NCBI RefSeq assembly: GCF_034044715.1
Contig: NZ_JAXCLW010000011.1
Span: 1 to 64,000, forward strand
DNA: 64,000 bases
Direction of reading: 5' to 3'
DNA from: Dongia_B soli
Lineage (GTDB): Bacteria; Pseudomonadota; Alphaproteobacteria; Dongiales; Dongiaceae
The notes beneath the pieces are model-generated. The model saw nothing but the letters and a program-made list of their open reading frames with translations, searched no databases and was not told the DNA's origin. Within the stretch, counting starts at the first letter, position 1. Every line of letters begins with the position of its first letter. A program made the position numbers and the translations under genes. This document shows, piece by piece, positions 44,308-53,172 of the stretch.

Positions 44308-45166
44308 GCGTCTCGGGGGCGATATAGCCACATTGCGCAAGGGCCGCCAGCATATGTGGCGGCGGCGCTGCTTCAACCGCAACGGCCGCCCGGTTGGGAT
44401 AAAGCGGCAGGCTGATGGCCCGCGCATGCAGATGCAGCTTGGTGCCAGCTTCACGATTGCCGGCGGCGTCGGGACCATAGACCGGATCGCCGATCAGCGG
44501 ACAGCCGAGAGCCGTGCAATGGATGCGGATTTGATGGGTGCGGCCGGTACGTGGCTTCAATTCCAGCCATGAGATCGTACCGTCACTGCCGAGCAGCCGG
44601 TAATCGGTGATCGCCTTTTGCGTCTCGGGATCATCCTTGTCGGCGACCGTCATGCGCCAGCCGGTGCGCTGGTTCAGCTTTTTCAGGGATAGGTCGATCG
44701 TGCCAGCGGTTTCAGCCGGACGGCCCCGCACAATGGCCCAATAGGTTTTCTCCACCTGACCGCCGGCGAACATCAGTCCCAGCTTCCGCAAGGCCTTTCG
44801 ATGCCGTCCCAGGACGAGGCAGCCGCTGGTGTCGCGGTCCAGGCGATGGGCCAGTGCGGGTGGGTTTGGCAGGCCGAAGCGCAGGGCATCCAGGCATTGC
44901 TCCAGATTGGGTCCGCCGCCGGGGCCGGCATGAACCGGCAAGCCAGCCGGCTTGTCGATGATCAGGATCAGGCCGTCGCGGTAAAGCAGGCGCGCCAGGG
45001 TTTCCTCTTCGGACAGCGGTGCCGGAAACTTGCTCTGAGATTGCTGCTGTTGTTTCCGGGGTTGCCGGGACGAGGCCGGCTGGCGGCGGCCGCCTCTGCG
45101 CCCGCTGCTTCCCCTGTCCTTTCCGGATCCATCTCTATCCGTCTTGCCGGTCGTGTGTGTCTTCAT
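44285..45166 (-). CDS. RluA-family pseudouridine synthase
   Basis: This 293-residue RNA-modifying enzyme isomerises uridine to pseudouridine in rRNA or tRNA. The catalytic Asp is in AHRLDRDTSGCLVLGR, and the second family motif is PRTGRTHQIRIH followed by GDPVYG. The N-terminal 50 residues are a basic, low-complexity Ser/Arg/Gly/Gln tail without an S4 domain, probably RNA-binding and disordered. The target site cannot be told from the family (RluA/RluC/TruC-like). It overlaps the histidine-kinase gene tail to tail. Confidence 0.88.
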   Translation of the reverse strand: MKTHTTGKTDRDGSGKDRGSSGRRGGRRQPASSRQPRKQQQQSQSKFPAPLSEEETLARLLYRDGLILIIDKPAGLPVHAGPGGGPNLEQCLDALRFGLPNPPALAHRLDRDTSGCLVLGRHRKALRKLGLMFAGGQVEKTYWAIVRGRPAETAGTIDLSLKKLNQRTGWRMTVADKDDPETQKAITDYRLLGSDGTISWLELKPRTGRTHQIRIHCTALGCPLIGDPVYGPDAAGNREAGTKLHLHARAISLPLYPNRAAVAVEAAPPPHMLAALAQCGYIAPETLTPQTAG

Positions 45167-45362
45167 GATGCCGCGATCGATATTCCGGTCCGTTGTACGT
45201 AGAATAGCCCGGCTTTCGCAAGAGCGGCGGACGGATATCGTTCAGCCGGCCGTGATATGTCGCGGCCAGCGGGATCAACGCCGCTTCGGTTATTGACCGT
45301 TCAGTCCCCTCTTGCCAATCAGAAGCGGGTTTACCCCCCTGAAAACGGATTAAGAGGATTTC

Positions 45363-46370
45363 ATGAGCGCCGATGCAGTTATGACGGTCGAAGCGTTCCT
45401 GGCGAAGCTGGGACGTTTGGCGGAGCAGGCATTGAGCCGCTATGGATTCTCGCCGGACGCCACGGCGACATTGATCAACTACTCGGAAAACGCCACTTAT
45501 CTCGTCGAGGATCCAGTCCAGGGCAAACAAAGCATTCTTCGCATTCATCGCCGCGGCTACCACAATGAGGCGGCAATTCGATCGGAACTGCAATGGATCG
45601 ATGCCTTGCGCAAAGAGGAAGGTGTCATCACCGCCGCCCCGATCCCCGCCAGCGACGGCACGCTGATCCAGCGCCTTGCCAATGACGAGCTGCCCGAGCC
45701 GCGCCATGCCGTGATGTTCACCTACCTCACGGGCCGCGAACCATCCGAGGACGATCTGCTGGGGCCGTTCGAACGCTTGGGTGCGGTCAGCGCCCATATG
45801 CATCGCCATAGCCGCAACTGGCGGCTGCCGAACGGCTTCATCCGCCAGCGCTGGGACCATCATGGCGCGCTGGGGGCGCTGTCGATCTGGGGACACTGGC
45901 AGAACGGCATGGGCATGACGCCCGCCTATCTGAAACTTTTCGAACGGCTTTCTGAAACCATTCGAAAGCGGCTCGATGCTTTCGGCACCGGCCCGCAACG
46001 TTTCGGCCTGGTGCATGCCGATATCCGCCTGGCCAATCTTCTGGTCGAAGGCGAGGCAACCAAGGTGATCGATTTCGACGATTCGGGATTCAGCTGGTTC
46101 CTTTACGATATCGGTACGGCATTGAGTTTCATCGAACATCGCCCCGATGTGCCGGACCTGGTCGATGCCTGGATACGCGGCTATCGCAAGGTCGCGCCGT
46201 TGACGGTCGAGGAGGAGGCCGAGATTCCGACCTTCATCATGATGCGCCGGCTTCTCTTGGTGGCCTGGATCGGTTCGCATCATGAGACGAATCTCGCGCG
46301 CGGCCTCGGTGTCGCCTATACCGCAGGCACCGCCGATCTTGCCGACGCCTATCTGGCGAAATTCAGCTAA
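45363..46370 (+). CDS. APH-fold phosphotransferase (SrkA/YihE- or homoserine kinase-like)
   Basis: This 335-residue kinase has the aminoglycoside-phosphotransferase fold. Conserved sites are the Brenner loop VHADIRLANLL (Asp220 base, Asn225) and the metal-binding Asp237 in KVIDFDDSGF. The N-lobe has an ATP-binding Lys/Arg segment (SILRIHRRGY). It lies nearest to the SrkA (YihE) stress kinase and homoserine kinase II groups rather than to true resistance enzymes, so antibiotic resistance is not implied. It overlaps the convergent ppk2 gene by four bases. AAGAGGA precedes ATG 45363. Confidence 0.8.
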   Translation: MSADAVMTVEAFLAKLGRLAEQALSRYGFSPDATATLINYSENATYLVEDPVQGKQSILRIHRRGYHNEAAIRSELQWIDALRKEEGVITAAPIPASDGTLIQRLANDELPEPRHAVMFTYLTGREPSEDDLLGPFERLGAVSAHMHRHSRNWRLPNGFIRQRWDHHGALGALSIWGHWQNGMGMTPAYLKLFERLSETIRKRLDAFGTGPQRFGLVHADIRLANLLVEGEATKVIDFDDSGFSWFLYDIGTALSFIEHRPDVPDLVDAWIRGYRKVAPLTVEEEAEIPTFIMMRRLLLVAWIGSHHETNLARGLGVAYTAGTADLADAYLAKFS

Positions 46371-47224
46371 CCTTCTTTGGTCTTTACCTGTTTGCCCATG
46401 CTTGATCGCGTGGCTCCGACCGACAGGATATCGCGCGCCAGTTCAATAACCTGGGGATCGATGACCGATTCTTTCAGATTGAGGCCCTGGCTCAGCCGTT
46501 TGAGGATGATGTCAAACGCGGCGCAGCGTGCGGCGGGCTTGTTGTCGGATTGAATTACATGCCAGGGCGCATTGGCGGTGTTGGTCCGGTCGAACATATC
46601 CTCTGCTGCGGTGATGTAATCTTTCCACTTTTCGCGGTTGCGGAAATCTTCATAAGAAAGTTTCCAGCGCTTCAGCGGATCGTCCAGCCGCGCCTGAAAG
46701 CGGCGTAGCTGCTCGTCCTTGCTGACATGCAGGAACAGTTTGACGATGCGGATACCGCTATCTGTCAGTTGCCGCTCGAACTCGTTGATTTCGCCATAGG
46801 CTCGTTTCCATTCCGCCGCCTGTGCGAATGCTTCCACCCGTTCCACCAGAACGCGGCCATACCAGGAGCGGTCGAAGACGGAGAAATGCCCTTTCTCCGG
46901 CATGCGAGCCCAGAAACGCTGCAGATAATGCTGCCGTTTCTCAATTTCATTCGGCGCGGCGATCGGCCAGACACTGAGGCTGCGCGGATCCAATGCCCAG
47001 GCGATGCGGCGAATGGTGCCGCCCTTGCCGGCGGCATCCATACCTTCGAACACGATCACCGCCCGTTCGCCGCGGAACAGGAAGAGATGCTGGATCTCCG
47101 TCAGTTTTTTTTGCTGCTCCGTCAGCAATTCCTCATAGTATTCGGAAGATCGGTGATTGAGAGAGGGAAGCTTGTCGAGTTGAATCTTTTTACCGTTCTT
47201 GCTGGATTTTCGCTCCGTTGCCAT
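46367..47224 (-). CDS. ppk2: Polyphosphate kinase 2 (PPK2 family)
   Basis: This 285-residue kinase uses polyphosphate to phosphorylate nucleotides (NDP or NMP), the reverse role to PPK1. Walker A is GMDAAGKGGTIRR, the lid module is around KRQHYLQRFWARMPEKGHFSV, and Walker B is FDRSWYGRVLVERVE. The final part with RWKLSYEDFRNREKWKDYI and WHVIQSDNK is typical. The one-domain length fits class I or class III enzymes; which nucleotide is used cannot be read reliably. GAGAGGGAAGC lies before ATG 47224. It starts 43 bases after serA on the same strand, so it may be co-transcribed with serC-serA. Confidence 0.9.
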   Translation of the reverse strand: MATERKSSKNGKKIQLDKLPSLNHRSSEYYEELLTEQQKKLTEIQHLFLFRGERAVIVFEGMDAAGKGGTIRRIAWALDPRSLSVWPIAAPNEIEKRQHYLQRFWARMPEKGHFSVFDRSWYGRVLVERVEAFAQAAEWKRAYGEINEFERQLTDSGIRIVKLFLHVSKDEQLRRFQARLDDPLKRWKLSYEDFRNREKWKDYITAAEDMFDRTNTANAPWHVIQSDNKPAARCAAFDIILKRLSQGLNLKESVIDPQVIELARDILSVGATRSSMGKQVKTKEG

Positions 47225-47267
47225 TTGCTTCCCTCTCTCATTGTGGGGACCATTGAGGCGCCGCAGG

Positions 47268-48845
47268 TCAGAAAATCAGGGCCTTCGCCTGTCGAACATG
47301 CTGCAAAGCCTGGACTTGACGCAAGATCTTCGCGGGGATCGGCCCGTCGATTTCGATCAAGGCGATGGCATCGCCACCTTGGACCGCTCGGCCCAGGGCG
47401 AAGGTGGCGATATTGATGCCATTATCTCCCAATAAGCTCCCCAGATGGCCGATCATGCCCGGTTTATCCTCATTGGTGATATAGAGCATATGCGGGCCAA
47501 GGGCCGCTTCGATCTCTATCCCCTTGATTTCGACAATGCGCGGGCGGCGGTCGGCGAACAGGGTGCCGGCGATGTCGCGCTTGCGCTTCTTTGTTTCCAC
47601 GGTCAGGCGAATCAGCGTGTGGTATGTGCCTTCGCGATCCGTCTTCACCTCGGAGACCTCGATATTGCGCTCCTTGGCCACGATAGGCGCGTTCACCATA
47701 TTGACCGAATCCATCAACGGCCGCAGTAGACCCTGCAGCAGGATGGCGGTCAGCGGGCGCGTATTGAGACCGGCGACATGGCCTTCATATTCGATGATTA
47801 CGCGATCGATAGGGCCTTCCTCGGCTTGACCGACAAAGGTGCCGAGTTGCTCCGCCAGCTTCATATAGGGTTTCAGCCGTGGCGCCTCCTCAACCGTCAC
47901 CGCTGGCATGTTGATCGCATTGGTGACGGCGCCATGAAGCAGGAATTCGCTCATCTGTTCGGCGACTTGGATGGCAACGTTCAATTGCGCCTCCATGGTT
48001 GCAGCGCCGAGATGCGGTGTCGTCACCACATTCGGGTGATTGAACAGGATATTATCGGTCGCCGGTTCGGTCTGGAAGACGTCCAAAGCTGCACCGGCGA
48101 CATGGCCCGAATCCAGGGCGGCTTTCAGGTCCTCTTCGACCACTAGCCCGCCGCGGGCGCAATTGATCAGACGTATGCCAGGGCGGCACTTCTTCAGATT
48201 GGCAGCATTGATGATGCCGCGGGTCTGCTCGGTCAACGGCGTATGCAGCGAGATGAGATCGGCGCGGCTCAGCAGTTCGTCGAGCTCCACTTTCTCGACG
48301 CCAAGATCGATGGCGCGTTCCGGCGACAGGAACGGGTCGAAGGCGATCACTTTCATCTTCAGCCCCTGGGCACGGTCCGCGACAATGGCGCCGATATTGC
48401 CACAGCCGATGATGCCGAGTGTCTTGGCATAAAGTTCGATGCCGACGAAACGGGACTTTTCCCACTTGCCGGCATGGGTCGTGCGATCGGCCTGGGGAAT
48501 ATGTCGCGCAAGCGCCATCATCATCGCGATCGCATGCTCGGCCGTGGTAATGGAATTGCCGAACGGCGTGTTCATGACGCAGATGCCGCGCCCGGTCGCC
48601 GCTTTGACGTCGATATTGTCGACGCCGATACCGGCGCGGCCGACCACCTTCAGATTCTCGGCGACGGCGATCACTTCCGCCGTCACCTTGGTCGCTGAGC
48701 GCACCGCAAGTCCGTCATACCGGCCAATAATCTCGCGCAATTCCTTAGGTTTGAGACCGATCTTCTCGTCAACTTCAATGCCGCGGTCGCGGAAGATCTG
48801 CACGGCTGCCGGGGACAGCTCGTCGGAAATGAGTACCTTGCTCAT
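47268..48845 (-). CDS. serA: D-3-phosphoglycerate dehydrogenase
   Basis: This 525-residue NAD-dependent enzyme oxidises 3-phosphoglycerate, the first step of serine synthesis. The NAD-binding motif is LGIIGCGNIGAIVADRAQGL, the active-site His is in VTTPHLGAATMEAQ, and the Arg/Glu residues lie in INCARGGLVVEEDL. It is the long bacterial form with the ASB insert and a C-terminal ACT domain (MLYITNEDKPGMIGHLGSLL) for serine feedback. The start MSKVLISDELS at 48845 is five bases after serC; the longer open frame to 48953 lies within serC. Together with serC it makes two of the three steps of serine synthesis; serB is elsewhere. Confidence 0.95.
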   Translation of the reverse strand: MSKVLISDELSPAAVQIFRDRGIEVDEKIGLKPKELREIIGRYDGLAVRSATKVTAEVIAVAENLKVVGRAGIGVDNIDVKAATGRGICVMNTPFGNSITTAEHAIAMMMALARHIPQADRTTHAGKWEKSRFVGIELYAKTLGIIGCGNIGAIVADRAQGLKMKVIAFDPFLSPERAIDLGVEKVELDELLSRADLISLHTPLTEQTRGIINAANLKKCRPGIRLINCARGGLVVEEDLKAALDSGHVAGAALDVFQTEPATDNILFNHPNVVTTPHLGAATMEAQLNVAIQVAEQMSEFLLHGAVTNAINMPAVTVEEAPRLKPYMKLAEQLGTFVGQAEEGPIDRVIIEYEGHVAGLNTRPLTAILLQGLLRPLMDSVNMVNAPIVAKERNIEVSEVKTDREGTYHTLIRLTVETKKRKRDIAGTLFADRRPRIVEIKGIEIEAALGPHMLYITNEDKPGMIGHLGSLLGDNGINIATFALGRAVQGGDAIALIEIDGPIPAKILRQVQALQHVRQAKALIF

Positions 48846-48850
48846 GATGC

Positions 48851-50014
48851 TCACGCTGTTTCGAGTTGAGAGGCGATGACGCTGTCGAAGGCCCAGTCGA
48901 GCCAAGGCAGCAAGGCGACGAGATCGGTTGTTTCCACCGTCGCACCGCACCACAGGCGCAGGCCCGGTGGTGCGTCACGGTAGCTGCCGATATCATGAGC
49001 AACGCCGTCCTTGTCCAGCAGCTTGGCAATGGCGCTGGCAATGCTCGCTTGTGCTTCTTGCGGCAAAGCAGTCACACGGGAATCGACGATCTTCAGGCAA
49101 ACGCTGGTGGTCGAGCGTGTCGCCGGATCGGCGGCGAGGAAGTCGATCCAACCTGTCTTCGCGACCCAATCGGCGACAACCTGGAAGTTCTTCTCGCTGC
49201 GAGCGACGAGAGCGGGCAGGCCGCCCAACCCTTCGGCCCATTTCAGTGCATCGATCTGGTCCTCGACGCAGAGCATCGATGGCGTATTGATCGTTTCGCC
49301 CTTGAAGATGCCTTCGCTGATCTTGCCGTTCCTGGCGAGGCGGAAGATCTTCGGCACCGGCCAGGTTGGACGATGTTCCATGAGCCGCGCCGCGGCGCGC
49401 GGGCTCAGCGCGATCATGCCATGAGCTGCCTCGCCGCCCAGCACCTTCTGCCACGACCAGGTGACGACATCGAGCTTGCCCCAAGGCAAATCCATGGCAA
49501 AGACCGCGGAGGTCGCATCGCAGATCGAAAGGCCGACGCGGTCGGCGGCGATCCAGTCGCTATTCGGCAGCCTTACGCCAGAGGTTGTGCCGTTCCAAGT
49601 GAAGACCACGTCATGCGACCAGTCGACTGCGGCAAGATCGGGCAGTGCACCATAGGGCGCCTTCTGCACATGCGCAGTGAAGCGCAGTTCTTCCGTGATA
49701 TCCGTGGCCCAGTCGAGGCCGAAACTGTCCCAGGCGAGCACATCGACGGGATGCGGTCCAAGGAGCGACCATAAAGCTGCTTCGATCGCGCCGGTGTCGG
49801 AGCCAGGAAGGATGCCGATCCGGTAATCGGCCGGGATGCCGAGCATAGCACGGCTGCGGTCGATAACCTCGGCAAGGCGCTTTTTGCCGACTGCCGAGCG
49901 ATGCGAACGGCCGAGAGGCGCATGGGTGAGGGTTTGCAGAGTCCAGCCTGGCCGTTTAGCGCACGGACCAGACGAAAACAGCGGCACGAGCGGCCGCAGA
50001 GTCGGTCTTGTCAT
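48851..50014 (-). CDS. serC: Phosphoserine aminotransferase (alphaproteobacterial type)
   Basis: This 387-residue class V PLP enzyme converts 3-phosphohydroxypyruvate and glutamate to phosphoserine. The start MTRPTLRPLVPLFSSGPCAK at 50014 carries the family N-terminus and has GGAAGGGA six bases upstream. The PLP lysine is in WSWQKVLGGEAAHGM, with the phosphate-binding SDTGAIEAALWSLLG block before it. The sequence belongs to the proteobacterial subgroup distinct from E. coli SerC. It is the first gene of serC-serA (and maybe ppk2). Confidence 0.94.
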   Translation of the reverse strand: MTRPTLRPLVPLFSSGPCAKRPGWTLQTLTHAPLGRSHRSAVGKKRLAEVIDRSRAMLGIPADYRIGILPGSDTGAIEAALWSLLGPHPVDVLAWDSFGLDWATDITEELRFTAHVQKAPYGALPDLAAVDWSHDVVFTWNGTTSGVRLPNSDWIAADRVGLSICDATSAVFAMDLPWGKLDVVTWSWQKVLGGEAAHGMIALSPRAAARLMEHRPTWPVPKIFRLARNGKISEGIFKGETINTPSMLCVEDQIDALKWAEGLGGLPALVARSEKNFQVVADWVAKTGWIDFLAADPATRSTTSVCLKIVDSRVTALPQEAQASIASAIAKLLDKDGVAHDIGSYRDAPPGLRLWCGATVETTDLVALLPWLDWAFDSVIASQLETA

Positions 50015-50162
50015 GTCGTCCCTTCCAGAACGTTTGCGCTCCGGTGGGGGAGCGTAGCCCACGTTCATTTCCGCGAAGAGGACGGCTGATGTCAAGTGCG
50101 GATTTACGCCCTTGGGTCGACGCTCCATTGAATTGCTGGCTTGATCGAAAAGTCCCCCAAAG

Positions 50163-50197
50163 AAAACGGCACCGGTCGGAACATCCGGCCGGTGCCG
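50163..50197 (-). terminator. Rho-independent terminator of wrbA
   Basis: A 13-bp stem (50167-50179 with 50185-50197, one G-T pair) has a five-base loop and is followed on the minus strand by TTTTCTTT (plus-strand A-run at 50163-50166). It lies 22 bases after the wrbA stop codon. Confidence 0.88.
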
Positions 50198-50219
50198 CTT
50201 GTGAAGCGCGGAGAGATGT

Positions 50220-50822
50220 TTACGCGCTCAACTTGGCTGCGATCTTGGCGACATGTTCGCCTTGGAAACGAGCAATCGACAGTTCGTTCTCGCTCGGCTG
50301 GCGGCTGCCATCGGCACCAGCCATTGTTGTGGCCCCGTAAGGTGTGCCACCGGTGATCTCGTTCATATTGGTCAGGCCAGCGCAGGAATAAGGTGTGCCG
50401 ACGATGACCATGCCTTGATGCAGCAGCGTCGTATGGAAAGACGTAATGGTCGTTTCCTGTCCGCCATGCTGTGTGGCGGTCGAGGCGAAGACGCTGCCGA
50501 CTTTGCCGATCAGCGCGCCCTTGGCCCAGAGGCCGCCGGTCTGATCGAGGAAATTGCGCATCTGGGCAGCCATATTACCGAAGCGCGTCGGCGTGCCGAA
50601 AATGATCGCGTCATAGCTCGGCAATTCATCAACCGTGGCAACCGGCGCCTTCTGGTCGAGTTTGAAATGCGCCTTTTCGGCAATTTCGGCGGAAACGAGT
50701 TCGGGTACGCGCTTGATCGTTACGTCCGTGCCAGCGACCTTGCGGGCGCCTTCCGCAATGGCGTCGGCCATCTTCTCAATGTGGCCATAGCTGGAATAAT
50801 AAAGAACCAAAATCTTGCTCAT
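50220..50822 (-). CDS. wrbA: NAD(P)H:quinone oxidoreductase WrbA
   Basis: This 200-residue FMN flavodoxin-like enzyme reduces quinones by two electrons, guarding against semiquinone radicals. The FMN phosphate loop is LYYSSYGHIEKMADAIAEGA, and the isoalloxazine contacts lie in FGTPTRFGNMAAQMRNFLDQ. Further motifs are STATQHGGQETT and PYGATTMAGADGSRQP. The start MSKILVLYY at 50822 has AAGGAGAG upstream. It is divergent from a LysR gene, the usual setting for quinone-responsive control. A terminator follows. Confidence 0.95.
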   Translation of the reverse strand: MSKILVLYYSSYGHIEKMADAIAEGARKVAGTDVTIKRVPELVSAEIAEKAHFKLDQKAPVATVDELPSYDAIIFGTPTRFGNMAAQMRNFLDQTGGLWAKGALIGKVGSVFASTATQHGGQETTITSFHTTLLHQGMVIVGTPYSCAGLTNMNEITGGTPYGATTMAGADGSRQPSENELSIARFQGEHVAKIAAKLSA

Positions 50823-50917
50823 GACATCTCTCCTTGGACTCGGCCGGCGCCGCATCTCTCACACATCTCGTTGGACCGGCCTCGACAAAAACCTAAATGG
50901 CGCGGGCGCATTTGATA

Positions 50918-50934
50918 ATCAGGAAAGTCCTGAT
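50918..50934. promoter_or_regulatory. Candidate operator between wrbA and the LysR gene
   Basis: ATCAGGAAAGTCCTGAT is a perfect 7-3-7 inverted repeat near the middle of the 149-base gap. A second, shorter repeat (AATTG-GATA-CAATT, 50948-50961) lies closer to the LysR start. The pair fits the recognition and activation sites of a LysR regulator, although the first has an 11-base, not 9-base, ATC/GAT spacing. Confidence 0.55.
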
Positions 50935-50971
50935 AAGATTGTTCGGAAATTGGATACAATTGGGGACCTCC

Positions 50972-51916
50972 ATGGATCAGGTCGGCGCAATGCGCGCCTT
51001 TCGTCAGGTTGTCGACCTCGGCAGCTTCACGGCGGCGGCACACACCTTGGGCCTTTCCAAGGCGGCGGTGAGCAAGCAGATCAGCGATCTTGAAACCTAT
51101 CTGGGTGCCGCTTTGCTGCATCGGACGACGCGGCGTCTCAATGTGACAGAAGCGGGACGGGCATATTACGACAGTTGCGTGCGCCTGCTTGAGGAGATCG
51201 AAGCCGCCGAAGCGGAGGTGCGCAATCTGCAGGCTGAGCCTGCAGGGCGGTTGCGGGTCAGTGCGCCCAACAATTTCGGCCAAGCCGTCTTGGGTCCGCT
51301 CATTTGCGAATTGCAGAAACGATATCCGAAACTGGCCGTGCAATTCGAATTGAACGATCGCTTTGTCGATCTGCTGGAGGAGGGCTTCGATGTCGCCATC
51401 CGCATTCGGACCACTCTGCCGGATTCGACGCTGATTGCCCGGCGTATCTGTCCGGTCGAACGCATCGTCTGTGCGGCGCCCTCCTATCTGAAGAAGCATG
51501 GTTCGCCGAAGGAGCCCCGTGATCTCGCTCATCACAACTGTCTGATCTATACCCTGTCGACATCGCCTTTCGAATGGAGTTTCAATACGCCACAGGGGCA
51601 TCAGATAGTGCGCGTGGACGGAAATATTCACACTAATAACGGGCAGTTGCTGTTGGACCCGTTGCGTGCGGGGGCAGGAATTGCCTTACTGCCGGCTTTC
51701 GTTGTCGGTCCCGATATTGAATCCGGGCGGCTGCGACAGATCCTGCAGAAATTTTCGGTGAATAAACACGACCTATATGTGGTCTATCCCCAGAATCGGC
51801 ATTTGTCGCCGAAGGTCCGGGTCTTCGTCGATCTGATGGCCGAATGGTTTCAGGATGGCGGTCCGATCGCGTGTCCTGAAAAACCGCGCAAGCCAGTGCG
51901 TTCTCATGCCAAATAA
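50972..51916 (+). CDS. LysR-family transcriptional regulator
   Basis: This 314-residue regulator has an N-terminal winged helix-turn-helix (residues 1-60: MRAFRQVVDLGSFTAAAHTL, LSKAAVSKQISDLETYLGAA) and a C-terminal effector domain of two Rossmann-like lobes. The start MDQVGAM at 50972 lies after GGGGACC; the longer frame to 50897 crosses the operator and is unlikely. It is of the CrgA/AaeR-like subgroup often paired with quinone reductases and is divergent from wrbA, which it probably controls. The cytochrome b561 gene begins 13 bases downstream and may be co-transcribed. Confidence 0.9.
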   Translation: MDQVGAMRAFRQVVDLGSFTAAAHTLGLSKAAVSKQISDLETYLGAALLHRTTRRLNVTEAGRAYYDSCVRLLEEIEAAEAEVRNLQAEPAGRLRVSAPNNFGQAVLGPLICELQKRYPKLAVQFELNDRFVDLLEEGFDVAIRIRTTLPDSTLIARRICPVERIVCAAPSYLKKHGSPKEPRDLAHHNCLIYTLSTSPFEWSFNTPQGHQIVRVDGNIHTNNGQLLLDPLRAGAGIALLPAFVVGPDIESGRLRQILQKFSVNKHDLYVVYPQNRHLSPKVRVFVDLMAEWFQDGGPIACPEKPRKPVRSHAK

Positions 51917-51929
51917 CGGAAGGGTCCAG

Positions 51930-52628
51930 ATGAAGCCTGACGACATCAATCTCCGATCGGTACCGCTGTGGGATTTGCCCACGCGGCTGTTCCACTGGCT
52001 GCTGGTCGCCTGCCTGCTGGCCAGTTGGTATTTGGGCGAGAATGGCCCTTTGCGGCTTCATTACTTGAGCGGGCTGACCATTATCGGGCTTCTCATCTTC
52101 CGAATTCTCTGGGGCATCTGCGGCAGTCCATCGGCACGCTTCAGCCAATTTCTCCGTCATCCGCGCGCGGCCTTCAGCTATCTGCGCATGGCGGGGAAAC
52201 GCCGCCCTTCCTATACCTTCGGCCATAATGCCGCTGGCGGGTTGATGGCCCTCGCTCTGCTCCTGATTGTCGCCTTACAGGCCAGCACGGGACTTTTTTC
52301 CAGCGATTTCGAGGATTTCGACGGACCGCTTTACAATCTCGTCCCCGGTCGTGTGAGCGACTTTCTCTCCGATTATCATGAGTTCAATTTTAATCTCATC
52401 CTCGCCCTGGCAGGTTTGCATATCGTCGCGATCCTCTTCTACCGTTTCTGGAAGCGGGAGAACTTGGTACGCGCGATGATTACCGGCACGGCGAATTTGC
52501 CGGCGGATGTTGTGGAAACTGCGGTTAACGAGGGTCGCGCGACACGCGCGTCCGTGTGGCGTGCTTTGCTGTGTCTGGTCCTTGCAGCGGTAGTGCCGGT
52601 CTGGATCTATTTCGCCTTTCCCCTCTAG
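51930..52628 (+). CDS. Cytochrome b561 family protein
   Basis: This 232-residue inner-membrane di-heme cytochrome b has four helices and a fifth C-terminal one. Heme-ligand His residues lie in RLFHWLLVACLLASWYLG, RLHYLSGLTIIGLLIFR, GHNAAGGLMALAL and GLHIVAILFYRFWKREN. The group moves electrons between the quinone pool and c-type cytochromes or hydrogenases. The start at 51930 (MKPDD) has GGAAGGG upstream; ATG 51906 would overlap lysR. A cytochrome c' gene faces it across a bidirectional terminator, so the two may be redox partners, but they are transcribed separately. Confidence 0.88.
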   Translation: MKPDDINLRSVPLWDLPTRLFHWLLVACLLASWYLGENGPLRLHYLSGLTIIGLLIFRILWGICGSPSARFSQFLRHPRAAFSYLRMAGKRRPSYTFGHNAAGGLMALALLLIVALQASTGLFSSDFEDFDGPLYNLVPGRVSDFLSDYHEFNFNLILALAGLHIVAILFYRFWKRENLVRAMITGTANLPADVVETAVNEGRATRASVWRALLCLVLAAVVPVWIYFAFPL

Positions 52629-52653
52629 ACGCGTGGGCAAGCCAAGAGCAAAG

Positions 52654-52681
52654 AAAAAGGCGGCTGGACTCAGCCGCCTTT
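52654..52681. terminator. Bidirectional terminator between cytochrome b561 and cytochrome c' genes
   Basis: AAAGGCGGCTG (52656-52666) pairs fully with CAGCCGCCTTT (52671-52681) with a GACT loop; an A5 run on the left gives the T-run for the minus-strand gene. Confidence 0.9.
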
Positions 52682-52713
52682 GAACATCTGCTATAGGCAA
52701 CCGCCTGAAGCGC

Positions 52714-53172
52714 TCAGTCCTTCTGGTTCTTGAAGTCCTCGTGACAGGTGCCGCAGACCTTTCCGGTGTTCGTGAACTGCGTTTGGATGGCGCCCATGTC
52801 GCTGCCGTTTTGTGCCGCCGCCACAAGCTGAGACGCCTGCGCATTGAGGTTCTTGGCATTGCCTTCGAATTTATCCCACTGTTCCCAGATTACCGGCTTG
52901 GCGGCTTCGCCGAGACCGGCTTCCTTGGGAAACCAAGTGGGAATCTTCGCAGAGTTGTTGACGATCTTCTGCGCCTGCGCGGCGATCTCCGCTTTATCGC
53001 CGTTATCTGAGATCAGGCCCTTAATAGACTTTAGGGCCTTGCCCATTTCCTTCATGCCGTCTTCGCGGACGTCGGTAACCTTTTCGTCTGCCTGGCTCTT
53101 ATGTCCCATGTTCGCCGCGCCCAGAATGCCTGCGGCTGCCAGCGTCATAATGAACAGTTTTCGAATATGCAT
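52714..53172 (-). CDS. Cytochrome c' (class II c-type cytochrome)
   Basis: This 152-residue periplasmic four-helix-bundle cytochrome has a signal peptide at residues 1-25 (MHIRKLFIMTLAAAGILGAA). Covalent heme attaches near the C-terminus at CGTCHEDFKNQKD, the class II placement. The N-terminal part of the mature protein (MKEMGKALKSIKGLI) matches the family. Members bind NO and may relieve nitrosative stress or carry electrons. The start at 53172 has GGGAGAAC upstream. The promoter is in a 274-base gap before the divergent CYTH-CHAD gene, in which no other feature was seen. Confidence 0.9.
   Translation of the reverse strand: MHIRKLFIMTLAAAGILGAANMGHKSQADEKVTDVREDGMKEMGKALKSIKGLISDNGDKAEIAAQAQKIVNNSAKIPTWFPKEAGLGEAAKPVIWEQWDKFEGNAKNLNAQASQLVAAAQNGSDMGAIQTQFTNTGKVCGTCHEDFKNQKD

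Noticed and set aside
45363..46370. Aminoglycoside resistance gene
   Set aside because: The fold is shared, but the sequence fits SrkA/homoserine-kinase-like housekeeping kinases and the context shows no resistance element.
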